Of a DNA stretch of 64,000 bases, positions 11,621 to 23,647 are shown in pieces (position 1 is the stretch's first letter; every line of letters begins with the position of its first letter). This stretch comes from Pohlia nutans. Taxonomy: Eukaryota; Streptophyta; Bryopsida; Bryales; Mniaceae. Where the stretch lies: NCBI GenBank assembly GCA_022496805.1, contig CM040088.1, positions 9,083,001 to 9,147,000 on the forward strand. Direction: 5' to 3'. The position numbers and the translations under genes are program-made. A model generated the notes under the pieces. That model had not been told where the DNA came from. It saw only the letters and a program-made list of their open reading frames with translations, and did no database searches.

Positions 11621-13054
11621 TTAACCCCTAAAGGACCGGAGTGCTTTTCCTCCATAAATACTCAAATGCTGCCATTTTTACTCCCCCATGCAAAAATTCC
11701 AAAAAATTGTTATTTTTTACCTCCTAACCGTAAGATCTTGTCCTAAACTGCTTAAAAAAAATACACAACAAATTTCGTTCATTTTGACCGCACGGATTGC
11801 AAGATAATTGCGTTTGATGGGAAAACACCCCAAAGAAATACATGCCCGAAAATTTCAGATGTTGACCGTGGTTACATCAAGAAAACCTTACTACCAAAAC
11901 CTGTCGCACTTCACTTTCACATTCTATATGATTTTACTTAGTTGTGTACCAAATTTTGTAACGTTTGGAGATGTTTAGGATGTTGAACATCCTGCACATG
12001 TTGAGTGTTTAAATGTTCAGAAAAGACTTGTTTTTGAATTGCAATATTTTTAACTTTTTTAATTTAAAATACAAATCGAAGTGGTGAAATGTAAGTACAT
12101 TCTACCCTCAATAAGGTAGGAGCACCTAATTCCAACAGTGTACCCAAAGCGGATAATTTCTTGACATGGTAGTCATTTTAGAATGTGAATCTAGGTAGAC
12201 TATAGATAGCTTAATAGTTTGGTCAACAAACAATAAGGGCTCTATGACGTGCTTAGATTTGCGTTCTAAAAAGACTACCTTGTGTAGAAATTATCGGCAT
12301 TGGGTACACTGTCAGTATTAGGTGCTCCTACCTTGGTATGGCGAAAAAGAATTTGGAAAAAAAAAAACTCCAAGTTTTAGAAGACATGTAGCATAGTTTC
12401 TAAGAATTTTGGGGGATAGGGGGGAAATAAAAGGGTGGAGGAAGGGAATCGAAGCGCCACCTCACCCAACCCATTCCAATGTTCATAACCTCACTAACTC
12501 TCGAGGTGGACTGCCATGTGGCAATCTTTCATTGGATGAATTTTAATTTTAATTTTAATTTAAAAAATGATTTTAAATTTCAAATTGTTTAAATAATATA
12601 TTTAAAATTAAAATTTGAACTTTTAATAAAAAATAATACTTTTAAAATAAAAAATAAAAAATATCAATTTGAAATAATAATTATATCTATAAAAAGTTAA
12701 TTTTTAAATTTTTAATGTATTAATTTTAAAGTTTTTAATGAGTTTGGAAAATGGGGTGGTTTTCTGCCCCCCACAATCCATCCCATTTTCCACACTTGGC
12801 CCATCTTGTTGCACCCCCCCAAAATTCAACTATTTCTCTATTGCCCCGCTGCCCTTTCTCTCGAAAAAAACACATTTCTCCTCATAACTTCCACATATGG
12901 TATCGGAATTCAAAAGAAAAGAATCTCCATTATCGTGGCACACTTGGGAATGCACCATTAAATTTTCTTCAAAATTCGATTAAAAATGTGTTCACCGGAA
13001 CCTACCCGGTTCTCTAAATGTCCTAGTTAGAACACTTGGTCCTTTAGGGGTTAA
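11621..13054. mobile_element. Long TTAA-flanked non-autonomous element (1.43 kb)
   Basis: Exact TTAA at both edges (11621-11624, 13051-13054) encloses termini CCCCTAAAGGACCGGAGTG and its inverted partner ACTTGGTCCTTTAGGGG. It is the longest undisturbed member of the TTAA group here. Its middle is very AT-rich (12540-12740) and carries a second, foldback element at 12113-12334. The 88-codon frame at 12751-13017 has no recognisable protein sequence. It begins about 300 bp after the RPL5 stop. Confidence 0.7.
12113..12334. mobile_element. Foldback MITE nested in a TTAA element
   Basis: Two arms of about 85 bp are inverted copies of each other at roughly 80% identity, starting AAGGTAGGAGCACCTAAT and ending with the reverse complement, around a loop of about 50 bp. 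Shared internal motifs are ACAGTGTACCCAA and GATAATTTCT. No clear target duplication could be fixed. It is a separate family from its host element. Confidence 0.7.
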
Positions 13055-13681
13055 ATTACCCATCATTGTCTTCAATCTCGTCGAAGATTTTGGGGTCAAT
13101 ATATGTCAAATACTATGTTTTTTTTTGTTGATCATAAAACCCTACTAGAACAGAGTGGGCTTCTTGAATCAACAATTGCATATGGTCTTCTTTTCAATCC
13201 ACTCCACGGAAAGAGTAAAATTAGAAAAATTTAACTAACTCAATTCTATTTCACCCTTTGAAGTTTCAGACACTACTTCCTCCACAAAATTTCAATGACA
13301 CCAAACAATAAGCGGTTATTTTCACCTAATCAATAATGCATGAAACTCACAATTGTTTACCATATTCACTTATACAACATTTACGGCTTATAGCATTGTC
13401 AAACAATTGGGAGGATCCACCCGTCTACTTTGTAGATGGGTACCAAAGAGAAATGCTCATAGACGTGACAATCACTGTAGAAAGCATGCATGGTACTTCT
13501 TTATTCAAGAGTGCTGGTGCTGCTCAAATAGAATCTACAGTCTTTTGCAAGGGTGTTGTTTTGCACAAGAATGTGTTATGCAACTTCGTAGATAATTTAA
13601 CACTAGAACTTATTAATTTCATCTTATGATAACGTACAGATGGACAGAGTCTAGCTAGGAGGGTGAGAGTCCAAACATTAG
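13055..13681. other. Non-coding interval
   Basis: No supported gene. The overlapping short frames near 13340-13630 show no conserved protein sequence. Confidence 0.5.
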
Positions 13682-14002
13682 ATAACCCTTAAAGGTCCTT
13701 GGGGATAGTAGATACGTTACCGTATATTTGACATTTATTGTAAGTAGAAAGTTCCGAATTGAGATCCTAATAGCTTTTAAGACCATGTAGACATGAATTT
13801 TAACTTCACTTTTGATATGAAACTCATAGGAGGTGTAAAACCATTCTAAATACAATGAAATATGAAACTCATAGGAGGTGTAGAACCATTCTAAATACAA
13901 TGAAATATGAAACTCATAGGAGGTGTAGAACCATTCTAAATACAATGAAATACGGCCGTATAATACTGGCCGGAATGGGCAATCTGGACCTTTAAGGGTT
14001 AA
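13682..14002. mobile_element. TTAA-flanked MITE abutting the NMO stop codon
   Basis: Termini ACCCTTAAAGGTCC and GGACCTTTAAGGGT are exact inverted copies; the right edge is TTAA and the left a decayed ATAA. It ends 11 bp from the stop codon of the nitronate monooxygenase gene, so it likely forms part of that gene's 3' untranslated region. It contains the three-copy 45-bp repeat at 13817-13951. Confidence 0.75.
13817..13951. repeat. 45-bp repeat, three tandem copies
   Basis: The unit beginning ATGAAACTCATAGGAGGTGT occurs three times head to tail at 13817, 13862 and 13907. Copies 2 and 3 are identical and copy 1 differs at one base, so the expansion is recent. The repetitive minus-strand frame across it is a by-product. 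Confidence 0.95.
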
Positions 14003-14012
14003 GCATTCCAAC

Positions 14013-17000
14013 TTACACCATGGTACCCAGTTGGGAGAGGAGAGTAGCACGAGATTTGACCAAGCCTGACAGCCGCTGCTCTATGATGGCCTGCGCCTCC
14101 TCCAGGATTCCATTTACCACTTGGGCTGCAGGAAGGATTTCCTTGATGAGAGCGGATCCAGTGCCTCCATACATCGCCATGCTGTCTACATCGCCCTCTG
14201 TCGTTGCGTTTGGAGCAAACCCAGATAACCTCGTAATGTCCACCGTCTGCCATCCGACAAGTCCCTCGTTATGATGATGATAATCATCAACAATTCACAA
14301 CTGCTGTGCAATTTAGTCAGTCCCAAAGCTTTTGCAACCCCGAGATTGTACTTGTTGGATTACCAAAACAAAGCTGCTGGCCTATGGCTGCTGTATCCTG
14401 TGCATGATGTTAAGGAGAGGTTGTCTGAATCGAAAAGGGTGACAACATTGTATCAAAGGTCACAGTGATCTTGCAAAGGCTCCTTTCTGTATCATGGGGA
14501 AGCCTTTGTATGATCACTCGGGAGACCTCTCCGTGAATCATGGCAAACATTCTCTTTATGGAGTCTGAATGTAATTTTGCTGAAAACCATGTAGAATGCT
14601 CACTTTTCCAAATACCAAAGACTGGCCAATTACAGGCTGGTGATTCTCATTCTCTTCGGCGCCAACTTTGTGCTTCCATGTTTCAAAGAAGGGAGTTCGA
14701 AGAACACGGCTGCCACCCGGCCAAGCAGCTCTCCCAAATATATCTGGAAACTCCGTGCCGTCTGTGCCAGCGTTTACCACCTGCTGCTTGTAGAGTGGAT
14801 GTGCGTTTGCCTCCACTGTTGCCAGAAACCTGCCGATCAACACACTCGTAACATTCTTGAGTATTAGTTGTCGAGAACAGCACCAACTAAGAGTTCAATC
14901 CAGAACAAAGTCCTGCCAAATTAGTGCAAATCAAAGCTCTTACAGACTCACATGTGAAGACAATGGCTCCTTGGCTTCAGGAGCTATCAGTTTGCAAAAA
15001 CAAGGTGTCAAGAATTCCATTTCATCTCAACACGGGTTCTCTAGAACAGGCTAGGAGTGAGCCTTAAGCATGTTCTATCAGATTAGTTGAAAGCATTGAA
15101 ATGGTGACTGATTACCATTTCATCTTGAAACGGTTTAGATTAATATATTAGAGGACTGCCAATTCAGCTCAAATCGAGCTAAATGATCTAGGTAATTAAT
15201 TACCAGTTTAGGGTAAACGAGTTAGGATAATCTATTAGACTGCCAATTCAGCTCAAGTCCAGCTAAAGGTTCCTAGAACTACCTAGAGGTTTTGAGCAAA
15301 TTAAAATACAGTTGTGATTAAATTTGATGTGGAGAATACTGCTATGGTTACAGAATGTAGGTCTGCCAATTCAGCTCGAGTCAAGCTAAAGTGCTTCCAG
15401 AAGCACCTAGAGAATACGAGGCACATTAGGAACAATTGAACTCGATTCGAGTTGATTTCCAATTTATTATGTACAGTTGAAATTACAATAAAACTGGAGA
15501 ACGCTGCTCAAAGTTACAGGATAAAAATTAATATTCACGAACTGTATGATACCCTCTCAGAAAGATACAAAGCTGCAATTCCGACCAGCACATTACACAG
15601 CACATTTATTCATTGATTGAATTGAGCAAGCCACTGTCAAGCATGTGTAAACCGAGAAGTGGAAGTACCTGGTTCCCATGCAAACCCCCTGAGCACCAAG
15701 AGCAAGGGCAGCAACGTAGCCACGGCCATCAACAATGCCCCCAGCAGCTATGACCGGGATTTTGTACGCCCGGATGGCATCCACTACACTTGGCAGCAGC
15801 GTCCACAACCCTGTCTGCGTAACCCTATTTAGTGAGCATACAGTCTCTTCCCGAAATCCAACATTCAAGGCATTGTGCATGGATGCAAGTGTTGAAGAAG
15901 GTAGAGGATACGAAACCCAGTGGTTTTTGAAGTGGATACCAAAAGCAGGTGACTTTTTTAAGTGACACTTGCTTTTGATAGTCACCTAAAACAAAACTAC
16001 TAAACCCGTTGGGGACATGGCTATTCACTAACCCTTGCTACCAGCAACAATTTTTTTCCTCCAATACTCTTGATTGGCCTTCAATTAAAGTTGGGTGTAA
16101 ACATGAGTTTGCTAAGTGTCTATGATCATTGATCTTTGAATGGAAGTGGAGTCGTCTACTGTCCCTTCAATGGTGGTCTAGAACCTCCATTCTGAAAGAT
16201 TGCATAAGAAATCATCATAAATTGAGTTTAAGGAATTTGATCTCAAAAGAGTTTGGCTATTGTAGCACCCAAAGTGATCTCTCTATATGCTTGATCTCGC
16301 AATGAAAGCACACTCCTACAAACTTAGCTCAAATTTTGAAAGGAGAGCTTTTGCTGTCACGGGGTAACAAGGATCGACTTACTCTGCTAATGATATGTCC
16401 ACCAGCTTCAAATCCTTGGCAAATGATTGCATCCACTCCCGCTTCAGCTGCCTTTAAGGCTTCCGCCACTGACCCCACCTGCTCCACATTAACACAATCA
16501 ATGACTAATTTGTACTCTAGAGGATCCTGAGGAGGAAACCCTAGCACACTAAAGAGTTTCTTCCTCCAGGTCCAATGCATTGAAAAACCCCAAAATAAAG
16601 ACCCCCCACTGAAAGACCCTCAAAATCACAAACCCTACATAGTAAATAAGTAGGGTTTGTGATAAGGTTAGAACGGCGTGTGCAAACCATCCAGCTTAGA
16701 GTCTAACAAAAAAAATCTACGGATGGATGGGGTGTTCTAGGGGTTGATCTCATTGACCTTTGGTTTTTATAAATCCACTAGGGTCCGTCAGCTTCAAGAA
16801 TGCCACTCCTGTCCCCAATTTTGGTCACACTAAGACTTGCAACCCTAATTGGGGTTGCCCACCAAGACTGTCGAGATCCAGCGACAGCCACATGATAAAG
16901 AAATTTTCACAAGAAACTCTAAAATCACATGAGGGAGCGTCAGAGCTCTCGACTTCTAGTGCAAGCTTTCCCTTGTCCCAATTATACTAGCCTGCGTAGG

Positions 17001-18875
17001 GTTTTCAAATGGCGTTTCAGAATGGCCTCTAGTTGTGGAGCAGAAAGCTCGCACAATTCCTATAGAAAGCTGTGTAACTGAAGAATGTAACTGGAGCATG
17101 GGATATATGTATGACCTGATGGAGGACCTTGACCCCCGCGGCGTGGGCTTCGTCCACACGCTCTTTCGGAAACTCCCCGAAGTACACTTGCAGAAACGCA
17201 ATCTTCTCAGCGTAGATGTGTGGCAACATCTCTTCATAAGGAAACGCAAGCACAATGGCCACGCCGAACGGCTTGCTCGTCAGCTCCCGGGTGCGCGCCA
17301 CCACCGCTCTCAGTGCCTCTGGCTAGCTCAATTCAATCCAAGCCACCACAAACACTATATCTCAGGGTACAGCCCTCACTGCGATTCCAGCAAAGTACTC
17401 TGCTCCTCCAAATCCATATGCACACATAGTTTACACCATGGGCTTGTGAAACCCCATCTTCGTTAACCCTTAAAGGACATGGCTCTCCTGATTCCCACAC
17501 CCACAATCTCTTTTAAACTCCATTTTAAGCGTTATCATCTTTTTTAATTTACTTTGGTTCCATTCTAAAGAAGTATAGATGCTCTAAATATGTTCGTTTT
17601 TGGCATTTAAAAACCCCCATTTGGTTCAACGGAGTAGAAATTATGAGCACGATTCTCCACCCCAAAAAAGTAAGCCCGTGGAGCTTAGTATGTCCTTTGA
17701 GAGCTAACCCAGTAAAGGCTGCGTTTTGAGGAACCGGAACCCAACTGATAACTAAACCTCGTATCTAAACTGATCCTAGGTTTTAAAGCTCAAGGTTTCA
17801 GGTGGACACCTCAGAACCCATCATCAGGAGCACTTGAAAGTCCTAGTTTTCCAAAGCTCTCGGCGCTTGAACGGAATAGTTTTCAGAGTTTGAGCCACTC
17901 TGAAATCCGCCATTACATTAGCTAATATGACCATAGTGAACGATGAAGAGGAACTCTGATGCATCCTCTGACAAATAATATTTGACACTGAATGAATTCA
18001 AAGACCAATTGGCCACCTCAAAACCCATCGTCAGGAGCACTTGATCAAGTCTTAATTTGCAAAGCTCGACTAGGCACTTGCAAAGTACAAGTTTTACAGT
18101 ATTTGGAGCACTTGAATGTCACATTTTGGACGCTTCTGAAATCCGCCGTTCAATTAGCTCATATGACCATAGTGAAGGATGAAGCGGAACCATGGTGCAT
18201 CCTCCGACTTAAAAAGTTTGACACTGGATGCATTCAAATACCAGTGGGCCACCTCAAAACACATCTTCAGAAGCACATGAAAATTCCGATTACCGAAGCT
18301 CTACGCACTTGAACATAATAGTTTTCCGAGTTTTGAGCACTTGAAACCCGCCATTAAATTAGCTCATATGACGATGAAGAGGAGCTATGATGCATGCTCT
18401 GACAAAAAGATTGAAACTGAATGAATTCAAAGACCAGTTGGCCACCTCAAAACCCATCGTCAGGAGCACTTTAAAGTTCTAAATTTACAAGTCACTCGAA
18501 AGTACAAGTTTTACAGAGTTTTGAGCACTTGAAAATATAATACATTTCCGAGTTTAGAGCACTTGAATGTCACCTCTGAAACGACGAATATGACCATAGT
18601 GAGCGATGAAGCGGAACTGTATATGATGCATCCTAACTTCTGGCTTAACAGTTTGGCAGCAGTGGAGGGAATTCAAAGAGCAATTGGTGATGAGGGGGGA
18701 GACGATGAATTGCAATTAAGTAGGTAACCTGAGAAGGGGCCCGAAGCAATCCCAATCCGCCGGCGTTGGCCACAGCGGCCACGAGGTCGGGACCCGTGAT
18801 GTCGGGTCCCATGGGTGCCACCACGATGCCGTTGCGCAACCCCAGGATGCCGCCCCACTGCGATGACGCCGCCAT
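14013..18875 (-). CDS. Nitronate monooxygenase (2-nitropropane dioxygenase family)
   Basis: This is an FMN-dependent TIM-barrel enzyme that oxidises nitronates to carbonyl compounds and nitrite. The predicted protein has 351 residues. Exons on the minus strand: 18875-18729, 17322-17116, 16478-16383, 15814-15669, 14829-14604, 14246-14013; all phases agree. Diagnostic stretches in order: NGIVVAPMGPDITGP at the N-terminus, GGLGLLRAP, PFGVAIVLAFPYEE, AHAAGVKVLHQVGSV, GVDAIICQGFEAGGH (the conserved AGGH segment), IPVIAAGGIVDGRG, ALGAQGVCMGTRFLAT and EANAHPLYKQQVV, followed by the plant-type C-terminal region with DIFGRAAWPGG. No targeting peptide is obvious. Intron 1 (1.4 kb) carries a MITE and a four-copy tandem array; intron 4 holds three spaced copies of a motif starting CTGCCAATTCAGCTC (15156, 15240, 15363). 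The reading frame is intact. Confidence 0.93.
17463..17707. mobile_element. TTAA-type MITE in intron 1 of the NMO gene
   Basis: It starts TTAACCCTTAAAGGACATG and ends GTCCTTTGAGAGCTAA, a decayed inverted terminus. The body matches 48935-49173 in reverse orientation (shared CCCACACCCACAATCTCTTT and AAACTCCATTTTAA). Confidence 0.65.
17803..18690. repeat. Four-copy satellite-like array in intron 1 of the NMO gene
   Basis: Copies begin near 17803, 18011, 18247 and 18440 with GGCCACCTCAAAACCCATCG or a variant, and are about 190-250 bp long. Other shared motifs are CAGGAGCACTTGAA, TTAGCTCATATGACC and GAATTCAAAGACCA. The array runs to within about 40 bp of the exon 1 donor. Confidence 0.85.
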
Positions 18876-20118
18876 GGCTTCAGTTAGCTAACTTAGTTGC
18901 CGATCCACGTACTATCCAACACGGTTTGTTTTCCTGGGCAATTGCAACAGTACTGTATGTTCGATCTCTCTCTCTCTCTCACTCACACACCGGTTCTTCA
19001 CTCTCAGATTCTCTAACTAGTCACAGCGTCAGTGATCGAGACTGTTACAGTGAAAAAGTTGGGTTGGAATTATGTGCGTTTGGCGAGGAGAAGCCTCGCA
19101 CACAGCTTCCACATCACCATCCTTGTTTGACAAGGTTCAACAGTCGTCATTTCATTTCATTTCATCTCATCTCAGAGCGCATGCGCACCCTTCTCCAAAT
19201 TTACTCCTCACTGCAGGATATTTTCATCTCGTTAATTTTTTCCTCCCCAACCCACAAATACTGTATCTCACCTTGTCGTTACATTCTACAACACTACGTA
19301 TCTCACCTTGTCATTACATTCTATATGCACCCCTACTGCTTCATTTGATTTTTTATTGATACACTAACTTTCCCTGGAACTAGAGTGAAAGATGACACTT
19401 GCCATCATATGAGGGAATTTAGTAGGAGTTAAGCAAGTAAAACGAACTCAAGATGTGAAAACAAAGAGCATCCAAGAGCATTAGAGAGAATCTTGGAAAC
19501 TTTAGTAGGGGTATAAAGTTTAGGGCTTAACAATGTTATGTTGCACAATCCTAAACAAATGTCAGATTGTCATGTGTTCCGAGAGAGAGAGTAACGCGGG
19601 CCATAGGTCCGTATGAGTTAAGCATTTGTTGGGGATAGTGATACTAGATACGTCATTAGGATCTATATAGTGCATGCCATGTGTTCTAACACAAGTCCCC
19701 ACGCCATTAATTATTTTCAAACTTGCTAACATAATGGCAACTTGGTTTAGAGGAGTTTATTGTGACATTGATATATCTTGCAAATCTAACGTCCCAAAGT
19801 GCATGTACATGTGTTGCCAAAAACCTTTATCCAAAATATGTAGAAAAAGGGTGGATACAGGCGTAGGGTGCACATTCTCTTATACACGGTACTTGTAGAC
19901 ACCTATTGTAATTCCAACTCATTCAACTGAGTATCCAACTATAAAAGAGTAATTCCACCGGTGAAGTTTGTATCTCTCTTTTTGAACCTCATATATCAAA
20001 CCAAACCTAAATTTTTCCAGCTAAAAGGAGTTTGGATAGTATCTAAAAGCAATATATGAACTAGGAGTGCTTTGGTTCACAATTTTTTTTTCTCAAGTCA
20101 AATCTGGATCTCAATTTT
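18876..20118. other. NMO upstream region
   Basis: This interval should hold the NMO promoter. It contains a CT microsatellite at 18965-18983, a CATTT repeat at 19148-19175, and a short duplication with TATCTCACCTTGTC (19264 and 19299). No gene is seen. Confidence 0.5.
19373..19545 (-). repeat. Dispersed repeat, inverted copy of 36912-37083
   Basis: About 170 bp match the reverse complement of 36912-37083, with shared motifs AAAGATGACACTTGCCATCA, GAGCATCCAAGAG and AAACTTTAGTAGGGGTA. Termini and target duplication were not resolved. Confidence 0.7.
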
Positions 20119-20945
20119 TAACCCCTAACCGTCCCGTCGTTCATATTTTGGACGTTTTTTGGGGTACATTCATCTTCAAAGAGCTATAACTTTTGCAAAA
20201 AGTGTCAGATTTAAATGAAATTTTAAAAAAAAAACCCCCTCATGATGTATGAAATGAGTGGTAACAATTTCAAATCAATCTGAGGTGTATTGCATTTTTG
20301 GTGATCATTTGAAAGTAGGGGTCTTTTTTTTTGGACAGTTTTGTGCATTTTGATGAGTGCAACTTCGGGGGCTTGTATCTCCTTCATCCCATGTCTGTTT
20401 TCAATAAAAAAAATAAAATCATTGGGTTAGATTTCCCTTGAAGTCTAGTTATCATGATAAAATTTTCATGTCAATCCATGTTGTTCTGAATTTTTGGGAG
20501 TCATTTTAGTGCACGGGTCTAGTTTGGACACTTCTTGCTTTTTGGGTCGAATCGGTCACTTTTCGGGCTACTTTTTGACATTGCAAGGCCATTTTACGGC
20601 ACATTAAAAAAAATTAATGAGTTTTTTTTGGTACCAATGTGTTTATATGATGAGTTTGAACTACTTTATAGTTCAAAGTTTTTTCATTTGAGTAATTTTG
20701 AAAACGAATTTCACCTCTAACTGTGTTGCTAGGAAAATTTCAGCATCCTTTCTTTACACTAAAACACTATGATCTTGCAATCTATATGGCCAAATGACTC
20801 CAAATTTGATCCACATAATCTACAACATGTATATTAAAAGATTTTACGATTTAGATTCCTATACCTCAGTTACATTTAGACATATAACACATCAAAAGCA
20901 ATGATGATTTTAAGCCCAAAAAAACTAGGGACGCTTAGGGGTTAA
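20119..20945. mobile_element. TTAA-flanked MITE (827 bp)
   Basis: TTAA lies at both edges with termini CCCCTAACCGTCCC and GGGACGCTTAGGGG. The interior has no coding capacity and no second copy in the window. Confidence 0.7.
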
Positions 20946-21094
20946 CAAGAAATTTGAGGATAGTAGCGGTCGGTGGGAATGCTCTGAGGTGTACATAGGG
21001 GGGGTTTCAAGCCGCACCCTATAGCCGCTCATTCCAAAACTTGTACACTCATGCATACAAACAAAGAGATTTTCACCCTCAATATATCTTGAGC

Positions 21095-21370
21095 CCGGGG
21101 AAGTCACTGTCAAGAATTTTGATAACTATGAGAGAACAAATATAGGGTGTCTTTTATTCATTTGAGATAAAAATTATAAATTTATAGAAGTAATATAGGG
21201 TGTTAGAAAACCAATTATGAAATAGTTTAGGAATATTCCTAGAATATATATGGAATATACCCTACATATACTATAAATACTATAATATTCCAATTATTTC
21301 ATAGCCCCCCATTAAATACCTTTTGAACGCTCATATGAATCCAAAATTTACACTAAGTGACTTCCCCGAG
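21095..21370. mobile_element. MITE with 9-bp target duplication (Mutator-like), copy 1
   Basis: Terminal inverted repeats read CGGGGAAGTCACT at the left and AGTGACTTCCCCG at the right. The element is flanked by perfect 9-bp direct repeats ATCTTGAGC at 21086-21094 and 21371-21379. It is highly similar to 62877-63140. A 9-bp duplication is typical of Mutator-like elements; an 8-bp hAT-type reading is possible. Confidence 0.85.
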
Positions 21371-21895
21371 ATCTTGAGCATTTTTTGACCAAATAAAAAA
21401 AACACTCCATTTTTTATTACATCTCAAGAGAATTTCAAAGAGCCTAAGCTCATTTTTTTAACTCCAAGCAATTTGTATGCTATGAACATTTGAAGATTAA
21501 CCATTCTTTACTTGGAGTCTATTGTTTTTTTATGATTGTGAAGACAATAGGAACCCTCGAGTCTTGAATTTACCACCTCGCAAATTGAAGCTCTTATGAT
21601 TAAATGAGACCACATGTCAAGCCCCTGCCATACCAGTTCTATTGTGAAGAGGCTCACTTGTGTGTATGAAGCAACAACAAACTTGAGGTATCTTTGTACC
21701 ATTTGATGTCAACGGGGGGAATTGATCTCCTCATCTTGTAGTTACATGTCAAAAGGATTAGCTTTCATTTATCATTCAAGATCCCATCTTTTAGATCTCG
21801 AAGACATGGTGTCACACTAGATGTACCGTTCATTTACTCTGTTCATTATGTATTGCAACACTCTGATTAAGGATTGAGTACAGTGTCTTTTATTA

Positions 21896-22227
21896 AACTA
21901 CACTAAATTGAATGGCGTATTTTGTGTCCAAGTAGAATTGATGTCTTTTACCATATTTTGTTCAAAGGTGAAGAGAAATAGTGTCCCTTGACACTACATA
22001 AGAGTTCATCACTTGTCATCGTCACTTTCATTGGAAGTGCCATGTTCTTTCCAAGTAATGAGAGTAACATGAGGTGGCATGCCATATTTATTATAAAGTT
22101 GCCATATGTCATTGGAATACTACATTCAATTTTTTTCTTACAAGGACACTATATCTCCCTAAAATTAAATAGTCTCTGCGTTTACAAATAGTGTCCCGGG
22201 ACACTAAATACACCATTCAGTGTAGTG
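21896..22227. mobile_element. CACTA-like short element
   Basis: The right end reads inward as CACTACACTGAATGGTGTAT. The left end is a decayed match (ACTACACTAAATTGAATGG), and both are followed by a GTGTCC motif. AGTGTCCCGGGACACT near the right end is a palindrome. CACTA termini suggest an En/Spm-type non-autonomous element. No transposase is seen. Confidence 0.5.
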
Positions 22228-22717
22228 AATTTTTAAAACAAATTGTCACCAATTACAAAGAGATTTTAATCCAACTAAGTGAGTTGTATTTAGATAGTAT
22301 ATGAAAAAGTTATAAGGATTTAAAAATTCTTTTTGGTAGATGATCTAAAACAAACATGAGTTATGATATTAATGTTGTATAGATTTTCAGATTCAATATG
22401 TAATTATCGTCGAAGGTTGTCCTTATACGAAATGACCCTGTGTAAATTAGGCCAAATTATTATAGTAAATAAAAATGTAAGAACGCCTCGGAGAAGAACG
22501 CTAGAGTCAAATGTAGTTTATAAATGATCAAATTGTTCTTGTTGATAGTGGAAAACAAATGAATCTCATTCAAGTTTTTCTTGTGAAGTTGTATAAATGG
22601 TATATCCCTCGGTATATCCACATCATTGAGTTAATCCCTAATTTGATTAGACAACTAGAATAATTATGGTCACAACTGATTTTTTTAGCTACCATTTTCA
22701 AATAGATTTTTGTTTTA
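22228..22717. other. Non-coding AT-rich interval
   Basis: No gene or defined element is seen between the CACTA-like element and the Helitron 5' end. Confidence 0.5.
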
Positions 22718-22761
22718 TCATACTACTAAAATCACAAGCCCCTCCTGAAAAAGTCAGCTGT

Positions 22762-22841
22762 ACTTTTACTTTTACTTTTACTTTTTTTTTTGCTTTTTTA
22801 CTTTTACTTTTTTACTTTTACTTTTACTTTTACTTTTACTG
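22762..22841. repeat. ACTTTT hexamer microsatellite
   Basis: More than ten copies of ACTTTT, interrupted by T runs, lie just inside the proposed Helitron 5' end. The same hexamer reappears before the T run at 23591. Confidence 0.9.
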
Positions 22842-22982
22842 TAGCTTTTCAGTGAGCCGTTTTGAAATTTGAACGTTGAGTTTGTGTGTGTATCAATTTC
22901 AAGTGTATGTTACAATTGTGCTTACCCAAAACATATATGAAACTCTTGATTACAATTTTGAAGCTCTTGATTACACTTTTGA

Positions 22983-23314
22983 GTTGTGAATTGAAAATTG
23001 CAAATTGTGAGTTGAGATTTGAAAATTGTGAGTTGTGAAATCAAAATTGTGAGTTGTGAGTTGTAAAATTGGAAGTTGGAAGTTGGAGTTTGGAGTTGGA
23101 GTTGGTTGATGTGATCTTGGAGGTTGGAAGTTGAGAGTTGGAGTTAGAGTTGTGAATTGAAAATTGCAAATTGTGAGTTGAGATTTGAAAATTGTGAGTT
23201 GTGAAGACAAAATTGTGAGTTGTGAGTTGTAAAATTGGAAGTTGGAAGTTGGAGTTTGGAGTTGGAGTTGGTTGATGTGATCTTGGAGGTTGGAAGTTGA
23301 GAGTTGGAGTTGGA
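22983..23314. repeat. 166-bp tandem duplication of G/T/A-rich sequence
   Basis: Two near-identical 166-bp copies (22983-23148 and 23149-23314) are built from short units such as GTTGTGAGTTG and GGAAGTTGGAAGTTGG. Minus-strand frames rich in Ser, Asn, Gln and Thr arise from these units and are not judged to be genes. Confidence 0.9.
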
Positions 23315-23589
23315 GTTGGAGTTGCAAAGTTCAAGAAATTTGTTCAAGCAATTTGAGGTGAGATTGCAATTTTTTGGTGATTTTTGATTTTGGGTAATCA
23401 TAAAATCAAGTTTTCAAACATTCGTCTTCAAATCAAGTTGACATTGAGTGAAAATTGAGTGCAAAAACACCAAAAACGAACCAAAAAACAAGCAAAGCAA
23501 AATGTTGAAAAACGAGCACAGCTGCTGTTCGCAGTTCTGTGCTGTCCGCAGTTCTGTGCTGTCCGCAAAACAGAAACTTTTACTTTTAC

Positions 23590-23590
<1 letters not shown>

Positions 23591-23647
<57 letters not shown>
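23591..23647. repeat. Uninterrupted run of 57 T
   Basis: A homopolymer of 57 T lies about 660 bp upstream of the Helitron gene. The length may partly reflect assembly error. Confidence 0.9.

Noticed and set aside
12751..13017. 88-codon plus-strand frame in the long TTAA element
   Set aside because: Pro/Ser/His-rich without any known transposase feature.
13336..13629. Overlapping plus-strand frames of 80-97 codons
   Set aside because: No conserved motif, no splice context; frames overlap by chance.
14540..14886. Plus-strand frames across the NMO exon 5
   Set aside because: Antisense shadows of the NMO coding exon.
22971..23401. Overlapping minus-strand frames rich in Ser, Asn, Gln and Leu
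   Set aside because: They follow from a 166-bp duplication of GTTGGAAG-type simple sequence; three frames are open at once, as expected from the composition.
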